Notes: generated by a model not told the origin, from the sequence alone. 51,007 bases of DNA from Marinoscillum sp. (GCA_024305105.1 JAMWZA010000021.1:1-51007); one strand, 5' to 3'. Shown: positions 6,832 through 15,047, counted from the first letter of the stretch. Numbers and translations are program-made.

Positions 6832-7527
6832 TTAATTTAAATGGACCAGCTTAAAACCTTCCCCATGAACTGTGAGAAGCTGAAGTGAAGGTTCTTCCTT
6901 TAGATACTTCCGTAGTTTAGCAATATAGACATCCATACTCCTTGCATTAAAATACGAGTCGTCTCGCCAGATCTTCTTTAGCGCAATGCTTCGTGTCACG
7001 GTCTGGTTTAGGTTCTCTACAAAAAGCTTAAGTAATTCATTTTCTTTGGTGGTCAGTTTTACTTTGCCTGAAGGAAGCTCCAGCATATTGGATGCATGCT
7101 GGTATGTAATCGCTCCTATGATGATCTCTTCGGGAAGTAACTTATCCGACTCGGATTTCATGGTCCGCTTCAGTACCGCCTTGATACGCATCAACAAAAC
7201 CTCCATACTAAAGGGCTTGGTGATGTAGTCATCTGCACCGATTTTAAATCCCTTGAGAACATCTTCCTTAAGCGATTTGGCCGTAAGGAAAATGATCGGA
7301 ATATCAGGTTCTATTTCTTTGATCTCTGTTGCCAATTGGAATCCGTCCTTTTTCGGCATCATAAGATCCAGAATACACAAATCGAATTTCCCGGGTTTAA
7401 AAGTGTCGGAGCCTTGCTCTCCGTCACGGCACAGCACGGTATCAAACCCCTTTAAACCAAGGTATTCATTTAAGATTTGACCGAGGTTTTCATCATCTTC
7501 AGCAACTAGTATTTTAGGCTTCTCCAT
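6832..7527 (-). CDS. OmpR-family response regulator (pair 1)
   Basis: The 231-residue regulator has an N-terminal receiver with the acidic pair AEDDE, the phosphorylated Asp in LCILDLMMPKKDG, the Thr in FLTAKS and the Lys in ITKPF. The C-terminus is a winged helix (LTTKENELLKLFVENLNQTVTRS to RSMDVYIAKLRKYLK). I take ATG 7527 (MEKPKILVAEDD) rather than 7575, because it puts the receiver at the N-terminus; it then overlaps the kinase gene by 14 bases. It is the partner of the kinase at 7514-9088. It resembles RprY-like regulators of Bacteroidota and probably binds the TTAAC boxes upstream of its own operon (inference). Confidence 0.92.
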   Translation of the reverse strand: MEKPKILVAEDDENLGQILNEYLGLKGFDTVLCRDGEQGSDTFKPGKFDLCILDLMMPKKDGFQLATEIKEIEPDIPIIFLTAKSLKEDVLKGFKIGADDYITKPFSMEVLLMRIKAVLKRTMKSESDKLLPEEIIIGAITYQHASNMLELPSGKVKLTTKENELLKLFVENLNQTVTRSIALKKIWRDDSYFNARSMDVYIAKLRKYLKEEPSLQLLTVHGEGFKLVHLN

Positions 7528-9088
7528 TTCTAAGGGGTAAAGTGATTGTAAATTTACTTCCATTTCCGGGTTCACTTGTCACATGGATATTGCCGCTATG
7601 CAGTTCCACCATGTTCTTCACATAAGCAAGCCCTAAGCCGAACCCCTTCACATTGTGAACATTCCCTGTAGGTACTCGGTAAAATTTCTGAAATATGTGG
7701 CTCATCGCCTCCTTCGTCATCCCAATTCCCCGATCCTGCACACTTACATTAACCTTTTTATTGCGATTAAATATCCGTAGGGTAATGTCTGGTGATTCCT
7801 CAGAGTACTTATTGGCATTGTCAAGCAGGTTCGTCAGAATATTCACCAAATGCGTTCGATCTCCATAAATGGCTGTATTGGTAGAGTTGTCAATGATTTT
7901 AATGGACCCGTGTCTTGATTCTACTTGCAAACTAGTCTTATCAACTGCACGCTCCACGAGCTCACTCATTTCGAGTGGCTCTTCTTTCAGCTCTATATCC
8001 TTTCGATCTATGGCAGCCATTTGCAATACGCGCTCCACCTGCTCCCCCAGTCTCGAGTTTTCTTCTCCGATCATTTTCAGGTAGCGTTCGCGCATTCCCT
8101 CCATCTGCTTAATTTCTTTGTCACTCAAAGCCTCACAAGCCAGAGAAATCGTAGCTATGGGAGTCTTCAGCTCATGTGTCATGTTGTTGATGAAATCATT
8201 TTTCATCTCTGACAATTTTTTTTGTCGCAAAATGGTGTGAATGGAATAACCAAACGATCCTACTATCACCAATACCAGCAAACCAGAACTGGCCATGGTC
8301 AACCATATCTTTCGGAGTAAAAACTGCTGCTTGTTAGGGAAATTGACCACCAACCAGTTTTGATCTCCCACCAGATCATTGGGAAATAGACTTGCTTTGA
8401 GTTCGCTTTGCTCAAGGGTTGTTTTGGATTGCTGATCATTGATTAGCTCAAACCGCTGACGCATGGGTGAAATGACTCCATAATCGAAAGCAATATCGAT
8501 CCCGCGTTCGGTAAATTCGTTGGACAATAAGGAATCCAATTGTGCCGGATTGAAACGAGCAGTAATGGATCTCTCCGGAGATAAAACATTCTCAAGAACC
8601 TGAACGACCATCTCTGATTTTTTGGTTGCCTTTTTCATCCGTTCTTCCAGCAAGTCCATTTCCTTTTGCGGATTTTTCTGCGAAGTGGGAGGGTATTCAT
8701 GTATTTGAGATTCGGCGACCAACTCCATGTATCCATTCGATGATGCCACCTGGAAATCAAAGATGATATTAAACCCCATTTGATCACTGCGGACTGTATC
8801 CTTAAAAACCATATTCTGCTGATTCTTCGCGTCTAGTTGACGTAATTGCAGAGACCTGGGCGGACCAAATGGCTGGTTATAAACCCAGGACGACTGGTTG
8901 AAAGCATAAAGGGCTTCTTGCCGTTCCAATTTATCAGAAACGGTATGTAGTGCTTCAATAACGTCCTTTTTAAAACGCTCCTCATTGGCTCTTATGACCG
9001 AATCAATCCAATACCACTGGAAGCCGATAAGGCCTAAAAGGGCGGTACTCATCATCCCCACTACCCAGAAAATTACAGATTGTTTCAT
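7514..9088 (-). CDS. Sensor histidine kinase (pair 1)
   Basis: The 524-residue kinase has one membrane helix at about 5-27, a periplasmic sensor of about 235 residues with no recognised fold, a second helix at about 263-285, then a HisKA domain with the H-box MTHELKTPIATIS and a catalytic domain with LLDNANKY (N), DRGIGM (G1) and GFGLGLAYV (G2). There is no HAMP domain. It is the first gene of a kinase/regulator operon and is divergent from the type IX-secreted protein gene at 9269. The closest family I recognise is the RprX-like group. The signal sensed is unknown. Confidence 0.93.
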   Translation of the reverse strand: MKQSVIFWVVGMMSTALLGLIGFQWYWIDSVIRANEERFKKDVIEALHTVSDKLERQEALYAFNQSSWVYNQPFGPPRSLQLRQLDAKNQQNMVFKDTVRSDQMGFNIIFDFQVASSNGYMELVAESQIHEYPPTSQKNPQKEMDLLEERMKKATKKSEMVVQVLENVLSPERSITARFNPAQLDSLLSNEFTERGIDIAFDYGVISPMRQRFELINDQQSKTTLEQSELKASLFPNDLVGDQNWLVVNFPNKQQFLLRKIWLTMASSGLLVLVIVGSFGYSIHTILRQKKLSEMKNDFINNMTHELKTPIATISLACEALSDKEIKQMEGMRERYLKMIGEENSRLGEQVERVLQMAAIDRKDIELKEEPLEMSELVERAVDKTSLQVESRHGSIKIIDNSTNTAIYGDRTHLVNILTNLLDNANKYSEESPDITLRIFNRNKKVNVSVQDRGIGMTKEAMSHIFQKFYRVPTGNVHNVKGFGLGLAYVKNMVELHSGNIHVTSEPGNGSKFTITLPLRNGEA

Positions 9089-9169
9089 GACATTTCTTCC
9101 ATTGAAAAGCTTCAGAAAGGTTCAGCTTACGTCTCAAATTTACGCTAAAAGTGGCCTTAGAGTTCCTGA

Positions 9170-9205
9170 TTAACCTTTTTTAACATTGATTAACCAGCTT
9201 TTAAC
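9170..9205. promoter_or_regulatory. Four phased TTAAC boxes between kinase 1 and the secreted-protein gene
   Basis: TTAAC occurs at 9170, 9180, 9190 and 9201, that is at 10, 10 and 11 base steps, so all four face the same side of the helix. OmpR-family regulators bind direct repeats with this spacing. A similar array lies ahead of the second kinase gene (12106-12161). The array lies 82 bases upstream of the kinase start and 64 bases upstream of the divergent gene, so it could control both. Confidence 0.6.
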
Positions 9206-9268
9206 AGCGTCACTTTTCGAGATAGCGTACTACTCCACAACACCAATTTCAAACTAAACGAACGAATC

Positions 9269-10168
9269 ATGAAAAAGAACTTTATCCTATTATCAACCTT
9301 AATGCTTCTTTTCGGTGTACCAATACTGGCACAAGAAAAGGGACAAATCAAAGTGGAAATCACTAAAGAAGTGGACGGAAAACCACAGACTTTTCTAAGA
9401 GTTTACGATTCCGAAAAATCGCTACAAGCCGATGAAGAACTTCAGCAGTTTATGGGAGAAGACAAGCAGCTGAGCCTATGGTTTAGGAATTCAGATGGCT
9501 TTTCTTCTAATTTTGACAGCTTAAGCGAAGAGCGGAGCAATTTCTACTTTCACTTCAATGGAGATCGGCAAAATTCCCATAACTTCTCTTTTTTCAACTC
9601 TGGAGATTCTGCAATTGCCAAAGATTCTACTAGTCAGCTAACTGATCACCTTAAGAAACTGGAAGTAAAGGTCGGCACAAACATGGAAGATTTTCATGAC
9701 CAGATTCAACTCCATTTTGATCAAGACGGACAATTCAATTACGCAATTAGTGATTCGCTGGGTGAGGCGATCATCTTGAAGCTAGACCACACTTCCAAAG
9801 GTGATAAAGTCCACAAGCAGTTTGAGGTAGTAATTAAAAAGCGTTTGAAAATCACTGAAGACACCAATGATTTTGGAAAGAAGAGCACCGTCAATACAAA
9901 GAAGCTTCTTGAATTAGAAAACCTTACATTCTTTCCGAATCCCGCACCTGATGGAAGATTTCGCCTACGTTTTGATTTGCCAGACGAAGGGGAACTATCC
10001 ATCAACGTTTACAACCTTGATGGGAAAGCTGTTTTTAACCGCTACTTTGAGCGCTATAGTGGCCAGTACTCAGATATGATTGATTTGTCCAATCAATCCA
10101 GGGGGATTTATCTCCTGGAAATAGAACTGGAGGGAAAGCGGCTAACCAGAAAAATCGCTATCGATTAG
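9269..10168 (+). CDS. Secreted protein with type IX secretion C-terminal domain
   Basis: The 299-residue protein has a signal peptide (residues 1-21, cut after ILAQ) and a C-terminal sorting domain of about 80 residues (NLTFFPNPAPDGRF, SINVYNLDGKAVF, GIYLLEIELEGKRLTRKI), the hallmark of type IX secretion cargo. The middle is hydrophilic, with repeated phrases rich in Phe, Asn and Ser (SNFYFHFNGDRQNSHNFSFFNS) and no recognised domain. It is probably exported to the surface or medium. It is transcribed divergently from kinase 1 behind the TTAAC array, and so may be the target or the sensor partner of that system. Its last 27 bases overlap the convergent regulator gene. Confidence 0.85.
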   Translation: MKKNFILLSTLMLLFGVPILAQEKGQIKVEITKEVDGKPQTFLRVYDSEKSLQADEELQQFMGEDKQLSLWFRNSDGFSSNFDSLSEERSNFYFHFNGDRQNSHNFSFFNSGDSAIAKDSTSQLTDHLKKLEVKVGTNMEDFHDQIQLHFDQDGQFNYAISDSLGEAIILKLDHTSKGDKVHKQFEVVIKKRLKITEDTNDFGKKSTVNTKKLLELENLTFFPNPAPDGRFRLRFDLPDEGELSINVYNLDGKAVFNRYFERYSGQYSDMIDLSNQSRGIYLLEIELEGKRLTRKIAID

Positions 10169-10849
10169 AGAAAACCCGACACCATGATGGTTTCTCAACT
10201 CCAAAGCAGGATCATCCTTTAGATACTTACGAAGCCTGGAGATAAAGACATCCAGGCTTCTACCTTTAAAGTAGTCATTTTCGCCCCAGATTTCCACCAG
10301 TATGTCTTCACGCCGAACCAACTTATTCCGTTTGTTGAGTAGCATTTTCAGTAGATCAGCCTCCATTTGAGTGAGTGGAGTGATTTTCTCACCACAGTGT
10401 ATCTCCAGATTCGAAGGATAAAAGGACAACGCACCAATTGGGATTGAGGTGGAAGGTCTATTGATATCACCCAATGACCGACTCCTTCGGATAAATACAT
10501 TGATGCGGTGCGTCAATTCGGCAATAGAAAAGGGCTTGCCAATGTAATCATCCCCGCCTATTTCAAACCCTTTCAAGCGGTCCTCCTCCATAGAGCGCGC
10601 TGTTAAAAACAAAATGGGTACAAACTCATTTCGCTTACGAATTTCACGTGCAAGCGTAAACCCATCCATTTTAGGCATCATCACATCTACAAGACAAAGA
10701 TTGATATCGTATAACAGAAACTTCTGAAGCCCGTCTTCGCCATTTGTAGCAGTGATCACTTCAAATCCCTCGTGACTCAAGTGATCAGAAATCACAAATG
10801 ACAGATTGGGGTCATCCTCGATCAAAAGTAGTTTTACAGTATTCTTCAT
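10142..10849 (-). CDS. OmpR-family response regulator (pair 2)
   Basis: The 235-residue protein has a receiver with acidic IEDDP, the phosphorylated Asp in LCLVDVMMPKMDG, FLTARS and the Lys in IGKPF, then a winged helix ending in RSLDVFISRLRKYLK. It is clearly paralogous to the regulator at 6832-7527. The ATG at 10849 overlaps the kinase stop as ATGA, so the two are translationally coupled. The C-terminal 27 bases overlap the convergent secreted-protein gene. It probably acts with the TTAAC boxes at 12106-12161 (inference). Confidence 0.93.
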   Translation of the reverse strand: MKNTVKLLLIEDDPNLSFVISDHLSHEGFEVITATNGEDGLQKFLLYDINLCLVDVMMPKMDGFTLAREIRKRNEFVPILFLTARSMEEDRLKGFEIGGDDYIGKPFSIAELTHRINVFIRRSRSLGDINRPSTSIPIGALSFYPSNLEIHCGEKITPLTQMEADLLKMLLNKRNKLVRREDILVEIWGENDYFKGRSLDVFISRLRKYLKDDPALELRNHHGVGFSLIDSDFSG

Positions 10850-12084
10850 GCCACAGGGAGTTTAATAGCAAATGTGGTTCGTCCAACCTGGCTGTCCAGA
10901 TGTAGTTTGCCTTTCATAGACTTTACACCTTGCTTCACAAAATAAAGCCCTAGTCCAAATCCCTTTACATCGTGCAGATCGCCCTGGTTAATGCGGTAAA
11001 ACTTGTTGAAAATTTTCTTTCGCTCAGATAGTGGAATGGTTTTTCCTCGATTGGAAACCTGAATTTGAATGGACCTCCCTTGTTGCCTTGCCGATAATTC
11101 CACCTGTCCATCTCCATACTTAAAGGCATTGTCAAGAAGGTTGTAAAGGATGGTTTCAAAAATGACCGTATCTCCCATAATGCGCACTCCGGGGTTTATT
11201 TCTAAGGAAGACGAGAGCATGTTTGGATTTCTGGTGGTGAATTTTTCCTGAAGCGTCTCCAACTTCTCCGCTACTGCTATAGCCTCATCTTTGAGCTGAT
11301 GGTGATCAAGCATCGATGTTTTCAACAGCTGGTGGACATGTTGCTCCAGTCTGCCAAGCTCAGACCGAATGATCTCAGTATATCGCTTTTGTCTGGGTTC
11401 TTTGACTTCATTGCCAAGCACCTCAGCAGAAACCTGCAAAGTGGCCAGTGGCGTTTTAAATTCATGCGTCATGTTGTTGATGAAGTCCCTTTGAATTTCA
11501 CTGAGACGCTTTTGTTTCAATATGACGAACAGCGCATAAGAAAAAACGACCAGAATAATCATGATTAGCAGGGAAGTGATCTTCCAGATGCCGAGCATAT
11601 TGACCAGGCCGGCTGTTTTTCCTGGAAAAAAGATCCCGAAGTAATACTCATCATTCACAAGTTTAGGAAGTTTCCCGGTTGGATTCACCTTACCCTGTTG
11701 GCTATTGAGTTCCACAAAATCGCCGTAAACCATTCGATCGGTCTGGCAGTCATAAACTCCATATTCATAGTCCAGATCGATGCTTCGCTTCTGCAATTCA
11801 GCCTTCAATAGGTAATCCAGTGAATTAAGATCGATCTTATAGTTCGTTCTGGCGATGAAATAGTTTTTTGTCAATTGGTCAATCGGATCATTACTCGGAA
11901 TATCATTGCCATTGATTTCACAGAGTGACTCCACCACATTGCGCAGAGCCATTTGTACGGAGCGATCAAACATCTCTTCCTGCCGGTCCATTACCTGCGT
12001 GATCCAAAAAATCTGTACTACCACGATGGCAGCCATGGATAGTGCCCCAACAATCACCAATATCCGGATCGGCATATTTTTCAT
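10846..12084 (-). CDS. Sensor histidine kinase (pair 2)
   Basis: The 412-residue kinase has a membrane helix at about 7-28, a periplasmic part of about 140 residues including CEINGNDIP and YDCQTDRMVYGD, a second helix at about 168-190, the H-box MTHEFKTPLATLQ, and a catalytic domain with LLDNAFKY, SNRGKTIP and GFGLGLYFV. It is a shorter paralogue of kinase 1, with a smaller sensor. ATG at 12084 or 12075 are both possible starts. It is divergent from the DUF1573 gene, with the TTAAC array between them. Confidence 0.93.
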   Translation of the reverse strand: MKNMPIRILVIVGALSMAAIVVVQIFWITQVMDRQEEMFDRSVQMALRNVVESLCEINGNDIPSNDPIDQLTKNYFIARTNYKIDLNSLDYLLKAELQKRSIDLDYEYGVYDCQTDRMVYGDFVELNSQQGKVNPTGKLPKLVNDEYYFGIFFPGKTAGLVNMLGIWKITSLLIMIILVVFSYALFVILKQKRLSEIQRDFINNMTHEFKTPLATLQVSAEVLGNEVKEPRQKRYTEIIRSELGRLEQHVHQLLKTSMLDHHQLKDEAIAVAEKLETLQEKFTTRNPNMLSSSLEINPGVRIMGDTVIFETILYNLLDNAFKYGDGQVELSARQQGRSIQIQVSNRGKTIPLSERKKIFNKFYRINQGDLHDVKGFGLGLYFVKQGVKSMKGKLHLDSQVGRTTFAIKLPVA

Positions 12085-12105
12085 GGGCCTAAAATAAGGA
12101 GATAA

Positions 12106-12161
12106 TTAACCGATTCCAGAATCTTTAACATCTCATTAACATTCATTTGAGAGTCATTAAC
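12106..12161. promoter_or_regulatory. TTAAC boxes between kinase 2 and the DUF1573 gene
   Basis: TTAAC occurs at 12106, 12125, 12136 and 12157, steps of 19, 11 and 21 bases, close to two, one and two helical turns. The sequence and phasing match the array ahead of kinase 1, which suggests the two paralogous regulators see the same box. The array is 22 bases from the kinase start and 53 from the DUF1573 start. Confidence 0.55.
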
Positions 12162-12213
12162 ACAGATTCTAGTACCATATAAACAGCTTTGGACTCAACT
12201 AAATTTTAACAAA

Positions 12214-12579
12214 ATGAAAAAAGTAACATTTATTATCCTGCTTGGAATAGCGGTAGCCGCTGTTGCTGCAGTCAGTCCCATCTCCTGGAAAGCCACTTCT
12301 GTAGATCTTGGAGAAGTTCTGGCCGGTGAAAGTACTCCGGTCGAGTTTGAGTTTACCAATGATAGCAATGAGTCCGTTACCATCTTAGAAGCAAAAGGTT
12401 CTTGTGGATGCACCAATGTTAAATACCCAACAGAAACGATTGCTCCAGGAGAGTCCGCTTCGATCTCTGCAACGTTCACTTCTAAGAAAGCTGGAGTTTT
12501 TAAGAAAAACATCAAAATCAAAACATCCGCTTCAGAAGAGTACACTTATCTCTATTTTAATGGTGAAGTAGTGCTCTAA
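12214..12579 (+). CDS. Secreted DUF1573 protein
   Basis: The 121-residue protein has a signal peptide (residues 1-20) and one immunoglobulin-like DUF1573 domain, recognised by WKATSVDLGEVLAGESTPVEFEFTN, the Cys pair motif KGSCGCTNVKYP (about 64-75) and the closing KIKTSASEEYTYLYFNG. The family is abundant in Bacteroidota, but its biochemical role is not known. It lies behind the TTAAC array and is divergent from kinase 2, so it is a plausible member of that regulon. A strong terminator follows at 12603. Confidence 0.88.
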   Translation: MKKVTFIILLGIAVAAVAAVSPISWKATSVDLGEVLAGESTPVEFEFTNDSNESVTILEAKGSCGCTNVKYPTETIAPGESASISATFTSKKAGVFKKNIKIKTSASEEYTYLYFNGEVVL

Positions 12580-12602
12580 TTACAGAAGAATTAGATTTTT
12601 TC

Positions 12603-12629
12603 AGTCCGGTTAATTACCGGACTTTTTTA
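12603..12629 (+). terminator. Intrinsic terminator of the DUF1573 gene
   Basis: AGTCCGGT (12603-12610) pairs perfectly with ACCGGACT (12616-12623) and is followed by a T-run. Confidence 0.85.
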
Positions 12630-12674
12630 TTGCATTCAGTTGATTTACTTTTGGCCCTCGTGAATTCGATAAAT

Positions 12675-12781
12675 GGAGTGTTAGCTCAGTTGCCTGCCTG
12701 GCAGGCAAAGGCAGGGTTTATAGCACCGCCTTGACAAGGCGTCCCCGACAATCCGCCGCTGCAACGAATCCAGCACATCCC
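12675..12781 (+). pseudogene. tRNA-Val copy broken by hairpin insertions
   Basis: The stretch follows a tRNA outline: acceptor-like GGAGTGT, TTAGCTCAGTT, then 24 extra bases forming a hairpin inside the D-loop, then TAGCACCGCC, anticodon loop TTGACAA with GAC as in the intact tRNA-Val, GGCG, about 22 unrelated bases, and ACGAATCCAG with CACATCCC at the end. The T-stem is lost and the acceptor strands pair poorly, so it should not work as a tRNA. A -7 like TACTTTTG is at 12646-12653. From 12782 to 12912 I see nothing but A/T-rich spacer. Confidence 0.65.
12690..12714. repeat. Palindromic hairpin inserted in the tRNA-Val copy
   Basis: TTGCCTGCC (12690-12698) and GGCAGGCAA (12700-12708) are perfect complements around one base, followed by AGGCAGG. 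A related hairpin lies at 15955-15979 in the opposite sense, so this looks like a dispersed repeat. Confidence 0.65.
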
Positions 12782-12912
12782 TGTTTGCTTTTTTATTTCA
12801 AATCAAGTAATTAACACTCTTGAACTTCTCTAATCGAACTGAATTTTCAAGGCCACGAAAAAATAAGAACGAGCTTTTACTGACCCCTCTTTTAATTTGT
12901 AATCGCTTAACC

Positions 12913-12920
12913 TATTTTTG
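12913..12920 (+). promoter_or_regulatory. -7 element of tRNA-Val
   Basis: TATTTTTG is an exact TAnnTTTG, ten bases ahead of the tRNA. No clear TTTG is found at the proper -33 distance. Confidence 0.5.
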
Positions 12921-12930
12921 ACCTCTTTTA

Positions 12931-13005
12931 GGGATATTAGCTCAGTTGGTTTAGAGCGCTGCCTTGACAGGGCAGAGGTCACTGGTTCGAATCCAGTATA
13001 TCCCA
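12931..13005 (+). tRNA. tRNA-Val (anticodon GAC)
   Basis: The acceptor GGGATAT pairs perfectly with ATATCCC (12998-13004), with discriminator A. The D-stem is GCTC/GAGC, the anticodon stem CTGCC/GGCAG carries GAC at 12966-12968, and the T-arm is ACTGG TTCGAAT CCAGT. CCA is not encoded. Confidence 0.97.
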
Positions 13006-13110
13006 CTTTTCACTTCACCATTCTTTTCTCCCTTTTCTCGTAATCCAATGACATCTCTCGTGACCGTCTGGAAAAAGCAAACAAATGGTAGCTGGAAGTT
13101 TGTCTTTGAT

Positions 13111-13118
13111 TAATTTTG
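13111..13118 (+). promoter_or_regulatory. -7 element of the DoxX-family gene
   Basis: TAATTTTG is an exact TAnnTTTG, 21 bases ahead of the ATG at 13140. Its position shows that the TTG at 13116 cannot be the start codon. Confidence 0.5.
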
Positions 13119-13139
13119 CAGAATACCCATACCAATAAC

Positions 13140-13562
13140 ATGATTCACAACTTTCTTGCTCCTTATACCAAATCAGCAAAAATCAACTGGGCCTCCTTAA
13201 TACTAAGAATTGGGTTCGGTGTGCTAATGATCCCTCACGGATACGGCAAGCTGACCCGATTCGATAGTCTAAGTGAACGTTTTATGGATTTCATGGGACT
13301 GGGAAGCTATACCTCCCTGGTGTTGGCCATTTCAGCCGAGTTTGCTTGCTCCGTGCTATTGATCCTTGGCATGACTACCCGAGCCATTTTGATACCGCTG
13401 ATGATCACCATGCTTACTGCAGCATTTATTGCCCATGCCGGCGATCCTCTTGGTGATAAAGAGCATTCCCTGATGTACTTGATTGGTTACCTGGCCATCT
13501 TTATTATGGGAGCTGGCAAATACTCAATAGATGCCGTGTTATTCAAGAAAAGGGCTTATTGA
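13140..13562 (+). CDS. DoxX-family membrane protein
   Basis: The protein of 140 residues has four predicted membrane helices and the family signature at the first one (INWASLILRIGFGVLMIPHGYGKLTRF, residues 13-39), followed by ISAEFACSVLLILGMTTR and LMYLIGYLAIFIMGAGKYSID. DoxX-like proteins sit in the cytoplasmic membrane and have been linked to redox or thiol stress, but many members, including this one, have no proven role. The ATG at 13140 is chosen because the upstream TTG lies within the -7 element. The gene is convergent with the MaoC gene, three bases apart. Confidence 0.85.
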   Translation: MIHNFLAPYTKSAKINWASLILRIGFGVLMIPHGYGKLTRFDSLSERFMDFMGLGSYTSLVLAISAEFACSVLLILGMTTRAILIPLMITMLTAAFIAHAGDPLGDKEHSLMYLIGYLAIFIMGAGKYSIDAVLFKKRAY

Positions 13563-13565
13563 CAT

Positions 13566-14027
13566 TTAAGAATCGAAATGGTAAAGTAAAATCATGGTAG
13601 CTGTGAAGGCTGGCTTTTTCATGCCTTCCACTTCCATCCTGGCACCTATCTCCGCCTTACAGATTCCTCTAAGGTTCGTTACATTTTCGAGATGAGCGGA
13701 TAAGACCAGTTTACTTCCGACCGGAACAGGTTGTTGGAACTTTAAGTTGTTCATTCCATAGTTTACCATCATCTTCAGATTCTTAGCAATCATGATCTGC
13801 TCCCACATGTGTGGCACCAAGGACAAGGTGAGGTAACCATGTGCTATAGGCTGACCGAACGGACCTTCTTTAGCCTTCTCTAAATCTACATGAATCCACT
13901 GGTGATCATTAGTGGCATCTGCAAACTGGTTGATTTGCTCCTGGGTAATTTCAAGCGGGTCAGAAGTCCCCAAATCTTTACCGATATACTGTGAGAACTC
14001 TTCGAAACTTCCTATCTCGATTGGCAT
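13566..14027 (-). CDS. MaoC-like hydratase
   Basis: This 153-residue single hot-dog domain protein matches the (R)-specific enoyl-CoA hydratase type. The hydratase-2 motif has catalytic Asp and His in FADATNDHQWIHVDLEKAKEGPFGQPIAHGYLTLSLVP (about 31-67). The substrate is probably an enoyl-CoA in the cytosol, with a role in fatty-acid or polyester metabolism by family analogy. There is no polyhydroxyalkanoate gene nearby. It is monocistronic as far as can be seen; the upstream 186 bases hold no other gene. Confidence 0.88.
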   Translation of the reverse strand: MPIEIGSFEEFSQYIGKDLGTSDPLEITQEQINQFADATNDHQWIHVDLEKAKEGPFGQPIAHGYLTLSLVPHMWEQIMIAKNLKMMVNYGMNNLKFQQPVPVGSKLVLSAHLENVTNLRGICKAEIGARMEVEGMKKPAFTATMILLYHFDS

Positions 14028-14213
14028 AACTAAGTATTTTCAATTCAGGGGGTGAAGATAATAGGTTTCTTATGAATTAGAAACTAGAAAAAAGATCTTG
14101 TAGAACCGAAACATCTTTTCACCTGAAAAAAGTCATAAATATGATCATCCCATTTAGTTGGGAATTTGCTTTAAGCACTTTACTTTTATTCTGAACACAA
14201 GAAGCCTGGAAAG

Positions 14214-15047
14214 ATGAACATTAAAAATATACTCGTACCAATTGACTTTTCTGCTTGCTCTAAAAATGCGCTGAAGGCAGCCATTAAGCTAGCTAAATCG
14301 TTAGACGCCAAAATTCACATGGTTAATGCAGTACACGTTCATCATCCCCACCCGGATTTTGTGGGTGGAAGCCTGATCGATTCGATTATGGTGGATTATG
14401 AAAATCAGGTAAAGCAGAGTTTCGCTGAGCTGGAATCCGAAATTATCGAACTGAAAGATGTGCCTCATGAAGCTGATCGGTTCATCTCTTACTTAACAGA
14501 CGCGATTTATTCAGAGTCTGAGCAGAAAAACATCGATCTTATCGTCATGGGAACTCGATCTGAGCATGGCGCTATTGAGCACCTTATCGGAACCCGAGCA
14601 ACGGATATCATAGAGACTTCCAAAGTTCCCGTGGTGGTTATTCCTGAAAACGTTAAAACTTTTGCTCCTAAGAATATCGGTTTTGCCTCGGATTTATCAG
14701 CCATCAAAAACACTAAAAGACTGGATTTAATTGGCGTATTTGCCAAACTATTCGATGCAAAAATCTATGTCTTTTCTATTGTGGATGACCCTACCAAATT
14801 AAGTGCTCAAGACCAAAAGCTCTTAAAAGACATTGCTAGTCGGTTCAAAGATTACGACTGTTCTGCCCGAACTGTTGAAGCAGACTCTATAACCAAAGGA
14901 ATCGTTGACTTTACAAAAGCTCACGAGTTGGATATGCTCGCTATGATCCCTCGGGAATATTCATTCTTCGAGAAGCTGTTTCGAAAGTCCGTGACCAAAA
15001 ACATCGCTATTGATCTTGATATTCCATTGTTAAGTTTTCACGAATAA
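14214..15047 (+). CDS. Universal stress protein, two UspA domains
   Basis: The 277-residue cytosolic protein holds two UspA domains. The first (residues 1-144) starts with NILVPIDFSACSKNALKAA and keeps the ATP-binding segment IVMGTRSEHGAIEHLIGTRATDIIETSKVPVVVIP. The second (about 150-277) is degenerate: MLAMIPREYSFFEKLFRKSVTKNIAIDLDIPLL takes the place of a normal G-2x-G-9x-G loop. Tandem UspA proteins of this size are common in Bacteroidota. The exact stress is not evident. The GNAT gene follows six bases later. Confidence 0.9.
   Translation: MNIKNILVPIDFSACSKNALKAAIKLAKSLDAKIHMVNAVHVHHPHPDFVGGSLIDSIMVDYENQVKQSFAELESEIIELKDVPHEADRFISYLTDAIYSESEQKNIDLIVMGTRSEHGAIEHLIGTRATDIIETSKVPVVVIPENVKTFAPKNIGFASDLSAIKNTKRLDLIGVFAKLFDAKIYVFSIVDDPTKLSAQDQKLLKDIASRFKDYDCSARTVEADSITKGIVDFTKAHELDMLAMIPREYSFFEKLFRKSVTKNIAIDLDIPLLSFHE

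Noticed and set aside
13116-13139. TTG at 13116 as the start of the DoxX-family gene
   Set aside because: It lies within the -7 element TAATTTTG, so it cannot be in the transcript from that promoter; ATG 13140 fits the family length.
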